Source of the DNA: Sipunculus nudus | Lineage: Eukaryota > Annelida > Sipuncula > Golfingiida > Sipunculidae | DNA: 64,000 bases | Direction: 5' to 3' | Assembly (NCBI GenBank): GCA_026874595.1 | Contig: CM049307.1 | Coordinates: 42,844,362-42,908,361, forward strand | In this document: piece after piece, positions 45,331 to 57,270 of the stretch | How positions within the stretch are numbered: the first letter of the stretch is position 1 | Layout of the letters: each line of letters opens with the position of its first letter | Notes under the pieces: model-generated | Databases searched by the model: none | What the model was told of the DNA's origin: nothing | What the model saw: the letters and a program-made list of their open reading frames with translations, nothing else | Made by a program: the position numbers and the translations under genes

Positions 45331-48043
45331 TTATTCAGAAATATTGATCAAGACGGCATGATTCTACATCAATCATTTAAAAATTTCGTACTTGGTTTTC
45401 GATGTACATTTTCAGAGTTGATTTTGTCTCGATGCATCTGATACCTGAAATGTTTTAAAGCGGCACCAAGTAAAGACATAGTCTTTGAGTGCTTCTGTCA
45501 TATATTTTTTAATACAATTTATAAGTTTAAATGCAGTTTCCTTCTTTAAGGACCCCTTAAAACGAAAATTTAATCTTATTTGATAAACGAAACGATTAAA
45601 CATATACCATTTAATTTTGGGACATTAATTAAATTATCCGGTATAATAGTATAAATATTCAACATTTGTTAGTTTTTGCCAAATCCATTAAAAAATGATT
45701 GTTCAACACTAGGTCTCTACATTGGGTTAACAAGCGTTTCATAGCCTCCGAATTCGAAACGGTTTTAGTTGACAAACGAAGATGGTTATTCTTTCTTGTC
45801 TGTAATGTTTAGACAGGTCAAACTTGTCCAAGTTCGTAAAGAGGCGGCATATAAGCCATTTTCATAAATGTAGTCTGTTATTGAACTACCACTAATAATT
45901 CTGATGAAAAACTCGGTTAAACGGAAGAAAACCAAAAGGGTTCTGCGCTTTTGTCCTTGATATGGAAAATTCAGTTTTCGGCAGAACAGAATTGAAATGT
46001 GATAAACTGGATCTATTCAATTATTAAAGAATCACTTAATTCAGCCTTTCTCTTGTTCACATATATACAATAAGTATATTGTGAGTTTTAACTTATAAAA
46101 TAAAATAAACTATTTTTCCCTGGGTTTATAGTATGCACGCCATTCTCACCTCGGTGTTTTGGTTCTTAGGTATTCATTCTACAGATTGGAGGAAAAAAAT
46201 TTCCAAAATGCCCTGAAAATTTCACGGGATTCCGTTCATGATTGCGTGTGTTATGTTGGTAACAAACACACACACCTAAACACACCCTCACACACACGTA
46301 CGTTTACGCATGTTTTTTTTCAATTTATATTTTTAGTTGAGGAAATACATCAACATATATATGCAAAAAATAACAGAAAATAAAAAAAAACATACGCGTT
46401 AAAGTATGGAATAGTTTAATGTGGTCTTTCCTAGCTTTTTTTATTGGACCACGACTCAAGTACAAAGACCTATTAACTTCATATACAATCAGTAATCAAA
46501 TAGTCACACAATCTCTATCTTCACGAACGTATATGTGAAACGTCGTCAATCCGAGATGTCGTTAAACCCGAAATAGTCCAACTCGAAAATAACCCTGTCA
46601 TAATCAGGCTTGTTATTTAGGTGAAACCAGTTATATTCTGTTTGTTTGGGATATTAATGCATGTGATTGAATTATAAAACTTTAAATATCCCCCCACCAG
46701 TGGATTTAAAGTAAGACCGTGCATATATTTGCTTGAAGCAGCATGTCAATGATGCTTGTCTATCAGAAGCTTATGATTATTTCACAAGCTTCTGATACAC
46801 ACGAGTCGGTTCATAGTTATGAACTCACATCCGTGACTCTCTAATGATATCACAGTGATCTCGAGGTAAGCTCACGTCTTGACTGGGGGTACAGCACACA
46901 CACGAACGGGGATGAACGCATACTCTCCTTGCCGAAGTAGTAACAGGTACCCTTAAACCGCCAAGGACACTATTTCCCGTCCAGCGCATATCTGGGGTTG
47001 ATGACTTCTTATGGTCAATGTGGCGGTATATGGCCAGAGCCGGGTCTGTCATAGACAAAGGTGTGACGTAATAAGGTGTAAATCAAGGGACGGTGTGAAT
47101 TATCAGGCCATGTTATCCGATTAACCAGTAGATCTTGAGATGTTGATTAGTTGTTATGTCTAAGCTAAGGCTCCGGTGTGATGGATTCCTTTTCCTAACC
47201 AAGTGGCCTTCGGGCGGTTTCTTTCCGGACAGCTGAGACGACTCCATCTGTTCATTGTTTGTCCGCGGCGTGCTGGTCTAGGAACAAAAGGATGACGTAG
47301 GAGAGATGAAGGGGTGATCCATCAAGGAATGTCGTTTGTCCAGAAAAGGATGAAGAAGGCCTCCGGGTAACCTTGGCAACAACACCTAATGAATAGCCCG
47401 GGTATATCAATAAAATGACTACTATCAAATTAACAGCGAGTTTGCTTTAGATCTACGTCAATGTATGCTGTTTCATCTGTATGGCATGATTTATCTTCGC
47501 GGATCAAACGATAATATTTATCATTATATACACAGACCCAACTATTCAAAGTAAATCAAGGAAGACACAGAAATTTTAAAGTCCGTTCCACCGAGGGACG
47601 CCCATCGGTTTCTGGCGATAATTATCTACTAAGTGGATTTATTTTAAAAATTACCTGTCAGTAAATCAACCAAATACTCCGGCAATTCTTTATAAGGAAA
47701 CCATCGCCATACCTTTCAGTGAAAGAATTAAGTTAATATATGAGAAAACAGTCAATTTTAGTCACGACATAATAAACAAAGTGGCGGGCTCAAGGACACC
47801 TTTTGACAATCTTTCTTTGGATACTTGGAATACTGAGTACCATAAATATGACAAAATGCATTGTCAGTTGAAAGGCGCCATCCTGCGCTGTCAATTCACG
47901 AGGAACGTTTAAAAAATTTGCAAAGTATACATTTAATCAGTCTCAATGAAATGTTTCATTATCTGCTGCCGAAGTGCTCATAAATTCCTGTAAAATAGTA
48001 ATACACTTAACAAATATGTATCAGCATGGCATTATAATTGCAA
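45331..48043. other. Intergenic DNA, mostly unassigned
   Basis: It contains an inverse fragment of the CCTCCGCC family at about 46886-46929, which explains part of the minus-strand frame 46825-47058. It also has a CpG-richer stretch at 47050-47400 with a GTAACCTTGGCAAC word matching an RFX X-box consensus (about 47367-47380) and TGACGTAA / TGACGTAG words. Confidence 0.35.
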
Positions 48044-50778
48044 AAACAAGTGACCCATGGGTCATGACGCTCAGCTGACTAAGAAGACATTCACAAAAGG
48101 AATATTATCATCTGAATGCCAAACTTAGTAGATGGTATCCCCATTCAACTGAAGCTTAGCTCGGAGGATATGGGTAACAGAGACCTAATTTCAGGATTCC
48201 AAGGAGATACTTCATGGACCTCAATGGATGTCAAGATAGAAGATTCTAGGTCCAATGGTTACGATTTGTGCCCTGTTAACAGACAACCACATCTTTGAAG
48301 GTCTCAAAAACAGAGAACAAATGGTAAAAAATCGAAAAAATACAGGTGGCGCCACAATCTGCAGAAACTGATGAACCATCCAGATCAATATCTATGCAAA
48401 GAATTATGAGGATCAATGGATTAGTTATTCAGATACTCGAGCTTTGGTATCATATTTTTAGTTATTCTGGGGGAACTTCTGAGCCCTATAGCTCGGAGGA
48501 TATGGGTAACAGAGACCTAATTTCACGTTTCCACTGAGATTTTGTAAGGACCTCCCTGGATTTTTAGTAAGAAGATTCCAGGTCTAATGGTCACGATTTG
48601 TGCCTTGTTAACAGACGATCACATCTTTAAAGGTCTCAAAAACAGAGAAAAAAAATATAAAGAAAAAAAATTAAAAAAATACAGGTGGCACCACCAGTCT
48701 GCTGAAACTGATAAAACGCTCCATGATCAATATCCATGCAAAGAAACATGAGGATCAATGCAACAGTTGTTCAGATACTTGAGCTTTTGTATCAAATTTT
48801 CCATTATTCTGGGGAAGGGGGGGGGGGGGGCGGGTACTTCGAAGCCCCATAGATCAGAGGTTTTGGGTAACAAAGACCTTATTTTATGTTTCCAAGAAGA
48901 CATTTCATGGGCCTCCCTGCATCTAAGATAAAAGATTCTAGGTCCAGTCATTACGATTTGTGCCCTATTACCAAACTACCGCATCTTTTAAGGACACAAA
49001 AATAGAGAGAAAAATCGTAAGAAATAAAAAAATGCAGGTGGCGCCACCAGTCTGCAGGAACTGATGAAACATTCCATGATTAATATCCATGCAAATAATC
49101 AGGATGATCAATGCATTAGTTGTTCAGATACTTGAGCTTTTGTATCAATTTTTCCATTATTCTGGGGGGGGGGGTGTACTTTGGAGCCCAATAGCTCAGA
49201 GGTTATGGGTAACAGAGACCTAATTTCAGGTTTCTAAGGAGACTTTTCGTGGGCCTCTCAGGATGTCAAGAGAAAAGAGTCTAGGTCCAGTCGCTACGAT
49301 TTTTGCCCTGCTAACAGATGACTGCATCTTAAGAGGTCTCAAAAATAAGAAAAAAATCGAAAAAGTAAAAAAAAATACAGGTGACGCCACCAGACTGTAG
49401 AAACTGATGAAACATTCCATGATCAATATCTATGCAAAGAATTATGAGGATCAATGGATTAGTTATTCAGATACTCGAGCTTTGGTATCATATTTTTAGT
49501 TATTCTGGGGGAACTTCTGAGCCCTATAGCTCGGAGGATATGGGTAACAGAGACCTAATTTCACGTTTCCACTGAGATTTTGTAAGGACCTCCCTGGATT
49601 TTTAGTAAGAAGATTCCAGGTCTAATGGTCACGATTTGTGCCTTGTTAACAGACGATCACATCTTTAAAGGTCTCAAAAACAGAGAAAAAAAAATATAAA
49701 AAAAAAAAAAATAAAAAAAATACAGGTGGCACCACCAGTCTGCTGAAACTGATAAAACGCTCCATGATCAATATCCATGCAAAGAAACATGAGGATCAAT
49801 GCAACAGTTGTTCAGATACTTGAGCTTTTGTATCAAATTTTCCATTATTCTGGGGAAGGGGGGGGGGGGGCGGGTACTTCGAAGCCCCATAGATCAGAGG
49901 TTTTGGGTAACAAAGACCTAATTTTATGTTTCCAAGAAGACATTTCATGGGCCTCCCTGCATCTAAGATAAAAGATTCTAGGTCAAGTCATTACGATTTG
50001 TGCCCTATTACCAAACTACCGCATCTTTTAAGGACACAAAAATAGAGAGAAAAATCGTAAGAAATAAAAAAATGCAGGTGGCGCCACCAGTCTGCAGAAA
50101 CTGATGAAACACTCCATGATTAATATCCATGCAAAAAATCAGGATGATCAATGCATTAGTTGTTCAGATACTTGAGCTTTTGTATCAAATTTTCCATTAT
50201 TCTTTGGGGGGGGGGGGGGTTACTTCGGAGCCCCATAGGTCAGAGGTTTTGGGTAACAGAGACCTAATTTAAGGTTTCCAACAAGTCATTTCATGGGCCT
50301 TCCTGGATGAGAGAAGATTCTAAGTTCAGTTGACGATTTGTGCCCTGTTAACAGATGACTGCATCTTAAGAGGTCTAAAAAATAGAGAAAAAAAAATCGT
50401 AAAAATGAAAAAATACAGGTGGCGCCACCATACTGCAGAAACTTATGAAACATTACATGATCAATGTCCATGCAAAAAATCATGAGGATCAATGCATTAG
50501 TTGTTCAGATACTTGAGCTTTTGTATCAAAATTTTCCATTTAGGGGGTTACTTCAGAGCCTCATAGCTCGAAGAATATGGGTAACAGAGACCTAATTTCA
50601 GGTTTCCAATGAGATTTTTCATGGACCTCCCTGGATGTCAAGTTAGAAGATTCCAGGTCCATTGGTTACGATTTGTGCCTGGTTAACTGACAGACGGACA
50701 GAAAGACAGCTAGACAGACAGACGGACAATGATAATCGCTATAGCTCAGATATAGCTCGCTATAGCTGAGCTAAAAAA
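48044..50778 (+). mobile_element. Pearl-like cassette repeat, copy C (largest)
   Basis: The left end is ACAAGTGACCCATGGGTCAT then GACGCTCAGCTGACT; the right end is TATAGCTGAGCTAAAAAA after an ACAGACGGACA tract. About seven or eight tandem monomers of 330-350 bases fill the interior, each with the same block order as copies A and B. A block of about 750 bases starting at 48401 is repeated almost perfectly from 49439, an offset of 1038 bases or three monomers. No transposase. The open frames here are readings of the monomers. Confidence 0.75.
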
Positions 50779-51165
50779 CGATTAGCGCTGCTGTGTGGGA
50801 CGGACTATAGTCACAGGAAGACGTTGCTGTTTAAACTTATTGAAGGGACTGGTTCCCTGAAGTAAACCTAAGGGAATATACCGGAAACATTGAAAAGCTT
50901 TTTATTGTTTTATCATCCTCGTCTACGAATCCTTCATTGTTCCATTCCTTGATTCTGTTACAGAGGATTATGTTTTTTTTTTCGTTATATCATCAGTTCT
51001 CTCAGTAAACATGGTCAAGAGAGCTATACAGTTTAAAGTTTTTTTTTTCTTTTTTTTCTATCTCAAAGAGAATGGGTATTTTATAAAGAACTTGTATTTA
51101 TACGAGTGATCACTATTTAGACAAAGAAACCAATACATCAGAGCTTCTGCACTGTGAATTTAAGC
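50779..51165. other. AT-rich spacer
   Basis: T-rich runs at 50968-51060; nothing else recognised. Confidence 0.4.
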
Positions 51166-51171
51166 TTTAAA

Positions 51172-51634
51172 GGTGTCCATTCACATAGCTGACCTTTATA
51201 AACTAAAGGTTATCCCTGAGGGCTCGTATAAAAATAGGCCAGAAAACGTGGATATCACCGCACACAGGCTGCTTTGTTTTGTTTATATCAACTTGTTTAT
51301 AATATGTTGGGGCCCACCATTATAATCAAAACAAGTTCAACATGGGCATCTGGCAGCAAATCAAATAAGCAAGAGCTTTGCGAATGGCGTTTTGCAACAA
51401 ATGACCTTTCTACCTAAGCATATATGCAACCTACCACCTTAGGTAACATGTTTTTCCCCATGTGTCAACATTGTTGTATTTACAAACATGTTGTTGATAA
51501 ACAAGTTCATACATTCTTCACGAAGGCCTTATAATAACTTTTCACAACCAAAATTACTCTTAGATCATTTATCTCTACACAGAAGAAGCAAGAAATAACA
51601 TCAATTCTTTTTTAAAAATAGGTGAATGGGCACC
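51172..51634. mobile_element. TTAA-flanked inverted-repeat element
   Basis: GGTGTCCATTCAC at the left and GTGAATGGGCACC at the right are inverted repeats (12 of 13 bases), and TTAAA flanks both sides (51167-51171 and 51635-51639). The length of 463 bases without coding sequence and a TTAA-type target duplication fit a non-autonomous piggyBac- or Kolobok-like element. Confidence 0.5.
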
Positions 51635-52139
51635 TTAAAGAATCATAATTGCTTGTTATGTTTGTAAATATTATGTCCAATATAACATTACGATCATATA
51701 TATTATATATTAGTACCGGAAAATGCCGTCACGTTGAATTTAGACAAAATGCTGTGTAAATGCTGACTTTTGGAGGCAGACTTTTAGAAATACGATATCT
51801 TGATGAGTTTCTTAACAAACGAAATTTGATGCTACAGGATCTTTTCATTGAATTCTTTAAGCACCATCCACTACCTCCCTGTAATGACTTTAAGTAATGA
51901 CTGGTTCATAATTTTTTTATATAAACCGGTAAATATCCTGTTCCTTATGTTTAAATTTAATGGGCCTTTGAAATATAAATCATAATGTTATATTATTAAT
52001 GATTTTAGTCTCAAAATAACATACAACTAGAATATGGGTAGTCGACAAGCGACTAGGTGTATCCGCCGTATTCAGAGTGGGACGGTTGAAGTGAGGCATG
52101 GATTGAGTAACAAGGGGAAATAGAGTGAGGTATGTTGCA

Positions 52140-52870
52140 TATTAGCATGGATGTCTGCAGCTGAAATGTGTATGTAGGTTGTGCCACCTACCACAAAATC
52201 CAGAAAGCTATCAAAGTTGTATACAAATGCAAAAAGTCAAACAACTGCCGAGATATGAGTAATTTTATCGCACGGCAGACAAACAGACGGACCCTGTGCA
52301 AAAATGGTTGCAGGTGGCGCCACCAGTTTTGCATATGATAAAGAGCTATGTGAGATCTATACACATGCAAAATTTGGCCCAATCGGCCAAACGGTTCCCA
52401 AGAGATAAGCTTGGATGTCTGCAGCGTAAATGTGAATGTAGGTGGCGCCACCTGTCATGAAATCCAGAAAGCTATCCAAGATGTATAAACCTGCAAAATT
52501 TTAGGCAGATAAGTAAAACCAGTGCAGAGATATGAATGATTTTATCCCACGGCAGACAAACACACGGACGCTGTGCAAAAATGGTCGCAGGTTTGTGAAT
52601 GATAAAGAGCTATTTGAGATCAATAAACATGCAAAATTTTGGGCCAATCGGTCAAACGGTTCCCGAGATATAAGCCTGGATGTCTGCAGCGTAAACATCA
52701 ATGTAGGTGGCGCCATCTGCCACAAAATCCAGAAAGCTATCCAAGATGGTTGCAGGTGGCGCCATCATTTTTTATGTATGTTATAAAGCTATCCAAGGGC
52801 TACATTTGTGCAATTTTTTTTTCCGGATCGGTCAAACGGTTCCCGAGATATGTTGGTTAATGTGTCATAA
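52140..52870 (+). repeat. Tandem family with GGTGGCGCCACC palindrome
   Basis: About three units of 240-260 bases. Each has GATGTCTGCAGCGTAAA, TGTAGGTGGCGCCA, CACAAAATCCAGAAAGCTAT, the AAAATGGTYGCAGGT block, and CGGTCAAACGGTTCCCGAGA. The GTGGCGCCAC core is shared with the pearl-like monomers, although the rest is different. The right flank CAGACGCACAGATGGACGCA recalls the GGACGGAC tract beside pearl-like ends. Confidence 0.65.
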
Positions 52871-54105
52871 CAGACGCACAGATGGACGCAGAGCGCAGAG
52901 GAAAGGTCAGAGGACAAAACAAAATGGGGCGCAGCAGTTCACATGTGACCTAAACATAATCCCGGGTTTCGTAAAATTCCGCCCAGCGGTTACGGAGGAG
53001 TTCTCCGGACACCAATGCGGCGGCGGCGGCGGCGTCCGGCTAAAAACATAGTATCCGCAAAACTCTGTACCGCTCTGTATGTATGGTCCAATTTTTAACT
53101 GACTCCTTCCATACACATTGAATACCGTGAAGCCAATAAAATAAGAGATAAACATATACTTCACCAGCCAGCGTTACGTTCTAGTGGGACATGCACGAAA
53201 GTAATTATTTTTCGAGCCCCCTCAGAATAAAATTTGCAGAAAAAGGATGTAATATAATGGACATCAACCCATGCAATTGATCCTTTCTTTCGAAATTATC
53301 ATCTTTCAGACGGTCGACTGCCAGTACCTTACAGGGAACCGTTATAATGCGCAATCAGCATTCTTACAGGCAAACCAGCAAGCGTTTATGATACGATCAT
53401 GCATGGCATTTGGGGCTTTTTGTTGGTTTGCCCGGAAATGAACGAAATATCTCAACTGCCATTCACCGTAGCCTTGGATTTCATTCCAGCGCCGTGCCCT
53501 TGGGGGATTATGGGTAATCTATCACGTGATCACGTTATCCTTAGGGAGAGGACCGAGATCTCAAAATATTTTGTAAGGATGAATTGACACATCACCACAA
53601 TCATCTCGTGGCTGACGGTAAATCTGTGTGCTTGTAACCACATCACAGATTATAAAGATGATTTAGGGAAGCTTATAATTTTCTCGGTAAATGGACAGTC
53701 GTTGATTTATTGACGTTATTAAAAGATAATACCCTTTTTAATATGATAAACTAGAGGCCGGCGGCAGAAATCGAGTACCGCTTAAGCAGCGGTGCATCGA
53801 AACACATCGAAATAACATCATCACTGGGATATTGGTTGCGTTATTGGCCAGTGTAACCACCTGAAGTCGGAGTTATAAATGATACTGCAAATAACATTAC
53901 TGTCCTCCTCTCCTCCAAAGTCGTTGAAATGTATACAATGCTTAGGCCCTATGGCTATTCCACAGTCCCAGACAGAAAAGAAGAAACAACAGATACAACA
54001 AGATTTAGTCAGTATCTGTAAATATATTTGGCATAATGCCAGGAATGCACGAAGAACAACCAGTAGAATAACCAGTCGACAGATTATCAACCAAGGTCTA
54101 TAGTA
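52871..54105. other. Intergenic DNA, nothing assignable
   Basis: A (GGC)n run lies at about 53018-53034. No exon is supported; overlapping open frames on both strands lack domains. Confidence 0.35.
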
Positions 54106-54212
54106 GCCGCCGACGGCGACGCAACAGTATAAATATTTTTAAATCTTTCACAAAGCGTCAATCTTTAAAAAACAGGAATTGAGGAGTCCATTCTTATTTG
54201 CTAGGTCTATAG
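54106..54212 (+). repeat. Second copy of the GACGCAACAG repeat
   Basis: 54106-54127 is an exact 22-base reverse-complement match to 37492-37513. About 40 bases on, GGAATTGAGGAGTCCATTCT matches, in the same relative order, the minus strand at 36990-36953. The two loci share an interspersed repeat with different spacing. Confidence 0.5.
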
Positions 54213-55192
54213 CTGCTGCATATTACGTTACATTGGTTCAAATTAGTGGTGTTTCTCAGAGCCGTTGATTAAAAAAGATTGATTGCTGAAAGCAACCTTA
54301 AAGGAGATTATTCACATACCGGTTTATGGTTAATATACATAGATTATAATGTGTGGGCATCGTGTGCGATCAGTAGAGGTAAACATAAACTCGGAGGGAT
54401 CGCTATCTGATGATCTTACAGCGCAAATTTCCAAATCAAGCTTCAAACCGCTGTTTCTTCTTTCATGTCTCTTCTTCTTCGTTGGGACAATGCGCATGCT
54501 AAAGTACGGACCTCTCGTAACGCGGTATTGTTATGGTAAACAGGCAAAAATGGACTGTTTACTCACACAGAAAACAACAACAACTGTTACAACACGTGGA
54601 AACCGTGAGTCCCTGTGTCATGGTGCTTTTTGCTGTAAACTTTTATATTCATTCCAAACGAACCATTACGTGGAAATATACACATATAATTGTAATATTT
54701 ATAAAGGCCTACCTTGTTCGTTCATAAACGAAGTATAGACCGACGAAACAACCAGCAACATCAACCTTAACTCAATATGTGATCAAAACATAGGATAAGG
54801 AATTACTGATGACATGAATTTTACTTGAAATAGATAGTCGCCTTGCTTTAAATTGAATTTCTTTTGCATCATGATCAAAATGACGCAAATTCTTCTAAGC
54901 CAGTTGAGCCAGCAGAGTATTTGTTTTGCCAGTCCAAGTCACCTGCTAAAGACTAAAGTCAGCCAAGTTTTGTCTAAGTCAGTCACAACTGGGTAGCTGA
55001 CATGTCTCCGGGCTCTATCGCTGAGGGGATGTGCATAAACAAACCATTAAAGTTTTGTACGGATCAGACCGGCTTTAATGGGAAGGTCGTGCCCAACGGC
55101 CATGCATCACTCAAAAAACAAGTGCGCCCTCCGTGGGTTCCTCGGTTGTATGACACAGCAGTGGGGATTATTACACATCCACGGACCGCAGG
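54213..55192. other. Intergenic DNA, nothing assignable
   Basis: I looked here for exons 1 and 2 of the lectin paralogue and found none. Confidence 0.4.
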
Positions 55193-55345
55193 TGCAGTAA
55201 TCACTGGGCTTAGTTAACACCAGGGTATACAATGAGAAGAATTAGCGTGTGATACTGCCCTGTCACGTATTCCGAAGGCTGGATGGAATTCTGCAGATGT
55301 CAATGCTTAATCAAGCTAGCATTACAAAATGGAGGCGGTTACATA
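55193..55345 (+). repeat. Direct repeat flanking the lectin pseudogene, left copy
   Basis: GGTGCAGTAATCACTGGGCT then TAGTTAACACCAGG, GCGTGTGATACTGCCCTGTC and GAGGCGGTTAC recur in order at 56179-56325, about 985 bases away, with scattered differences. The final part is also homologous to lectin intron 2 at 38810-38870. Confidence 0.7.
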
Positions 55346-55385
55346 CAACAAACAAATATAAAAAAATAATTTAAAAAATTATCAG

Positions 55386-56152
55386 AGAATATCGAATGAG
55401 TGGTGGTGTCACGACGGGAGTGTTGTTGAGTGGACGAACATTGGTAAACATCCGAGAGAAATCATTTCATCTGATGCTGGACGGTCTGGGGATCACGGTT
55501 CCGGAGGTATTCTCGGACGACGCCTACTGCCACATGAAGACCAACGCTATATGTGAACTTCAGACATGTAACTACATCTCCTTGAGGATATTTTAATTGA
55601 AATTAAATCTCGAGGCAACAAAAACATATAATAATACATGTTAAATTTTTGATAAGAGCGATGATGAACCATGCCGATTTAATTGGCATATAAAGACCAA
55701 AATTTCAAATATAATTGACTAATTTATTAAATGAATATTTTAATATCATGAAAGATTTCTTCAATTTCATTGTTTACTTTTGAACTTGAAACTTTGATAA
55801 ATATATCGGTTGTATATACTGGTTACATGTAGTTTGTTTTAAGCCGATATTTGTTATTTGATACATCAAACATGCTAAAGTGCTAATGGGTTACTAAAGA
55901 TTTAATTAAATAAGAAGTGAGATGATTTTTTTCATATTTAGGAGACTATTCCTTTACGTCCAATGAGACGTTTTCCCGCAAGGATGACGGATGCCCCTGG
56001 AAGCTCTGTTCTTCAAGTACGTAAGCCGCTCTAACAGCATGTGTGCCGCCTTCCGCGCGCGCACCCCTCACTGCATAGCCGTCATCATAACACCGGAAGC
56101 AGACGACAAGATTTGTGATTTGTTTAGTGCATCAAAGAAAGACATGGACTTG
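55386..56152 (+). pseudogene. Decayed partial copy of the lectin/PAN gene (exons 3 and 4)
   Basis: Exon 3 relic 55386-55567: an insertion after the acceptor, then NEW..HDGSVVEWTNIGKHP, a 5-base deletion that shifts the frame, then LGITVPEVFSDDAYCHMKTN and AICEL. The QDC cysteine is lost and the WDD motif is now SDD. Exon 4 relic 55942-56152: after a TTTAG acceptor it reads GDYSFTSNETFSRKDD, then shifts frame and continues as FFKYVSRSNSMCAAFRARTP, HCIAV and ADDKICDLFSASKKDMDL; the second PAN cysteine has become Arg. The intron between is recognisably homologous to lectin intron 3. Exons 1 and 2 are absent. It is on the opposite strand to the intact gene, about 13 kb away, and cannot encode the protein. 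Confidence 0.85.
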
Positions 56153-56178
56153 GTAAATTTGTTGTTGTTTATGACGAT

Positions 56179-56325
56179 GGTGCAGTAGTCACTGGGCCTA
56201 GTTAACACCAGGATATAAAATGAAAAGAAGCGTGTGATACTGCCCTGTCACGTAGTCCGAAACCGGAATGGTGTTCCGCAGATGTCCATATACTTATTAA
56301 ACTAGCATAAAAAATTGAGGCGGTT
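56179..56325 (+). repeat. Direct repeat flanking the lectin pseudogene, right copy
   Basis: Partner of 55193-55345. It is not followed by another exon 3 copy. Confidence 0.7.
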
Positions 56326-57055
56326 ACCTAAAAAAATGTTTGGTATAGATCCGGTAAAGGAATAGCAAATTCCGCTTCCCGGGCATGTTTTCGTTCGTTT
56401 AGTGAGAGTGACCTATTTCCGGGTGACCGGGTCAGATCAAGGTAGGCACATTTTGTGATTTTAGGAGTGAACAGGCATTAGGCTAAATAATGCAGGGGGG
56501 CAGAGAATATAAGGCATTAAATGTATGAGGATATGTGTATTGGTTCAGGATGGTGGGAGTCATGAGACTTTTAATGGGAAGTTTTTTTTCCCCCAACAGT
56601 AGCCATTATTTTTAATGTAGTTTGAGCCGATTGAATGTGTCAGTACTGATGATATGTGCAAGGCTCGGTAGGTGGCACATCTGAAAGGGGGGGGGATGGG
56701 TGGATGAGACACAGAAACCCATGTGTTTGTAATTTCAGGCGTTGAGCTTGAATCTGATGCATAACATAATACAAAACACTCGTTGGAAAATATTTTCCTA
56801 GTGCTGCCAATCTGTGTATCTCATATGATAATATGTAGAACCTTGAAATAAGTCTTCTTAATTCTGCGAATTATTTCATCTTTTATTGTTCATCCCACAA
56901 TGTGCTGACCACTGAAGGCCTTATAATCATCTTGGCAGGGGCACTCTCTCTTCAGACGATAAGGTTGGTACTGAATTTGTTTTTTTTTCTAAGTCTTAGT
57001 TTTTAATAAATTGATATTTTTAGACCTTTTTGATACAAATAAACTGTTATTTGCA
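56326..57055. other. Intergenic DNA, nothing assignable
   Basis: No supported feature. Confidence 0.35.
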
Positions 57056-57270
57056 CAGGGCAAAGAATCAGACCAATGAAAGCTTGTGTCACATGTTTAA
57101 AACTCGGGCTGGGTGCACAATGCATTTTACCACGCTTTTATTGGTCTGATTACAAGTCTATGCTCTGTGTGCATCATGGTGTTCCTGCCCTGAGAAACTT
57201 GCCACACCAAACAGCGGTTACACGAAAAGATGTCTTGGATGGCTGCAATGTATAACCGCTCCGGGAGGAG
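57056..57270 (+). repeat. Hairpin repeat family H1, copy c
   Basis: GCACAGGGCAAAGAATCAGA then CCAATGAAAGC, TATTGGTCTGATTACAA, GTGTGCATCATGGTGTTCC, and the hairpin CAGCGGTTACAC (57212-57223) / ATGTATAACCGCT (57248-57260). Same orientation as copy b. It supplies the last 35-40 residues of the minus frame 57653-57174, which is therefore not a natural gene end. Confidence 0.6.

Noticed and set aside
46825-47058. 77-codon minus frame ending beside a GTGAGT
   Set aside because: About 45 bases of it belong to the CCTCCGCC repeat family, and the translation has no domain.
48116-50492. Several frames beginning near GATGGTATCC or ending near CAGGTGGCGCC
   Set aside because: All are phase-shifted readings of the pearl-like monomers and change with each monomer.
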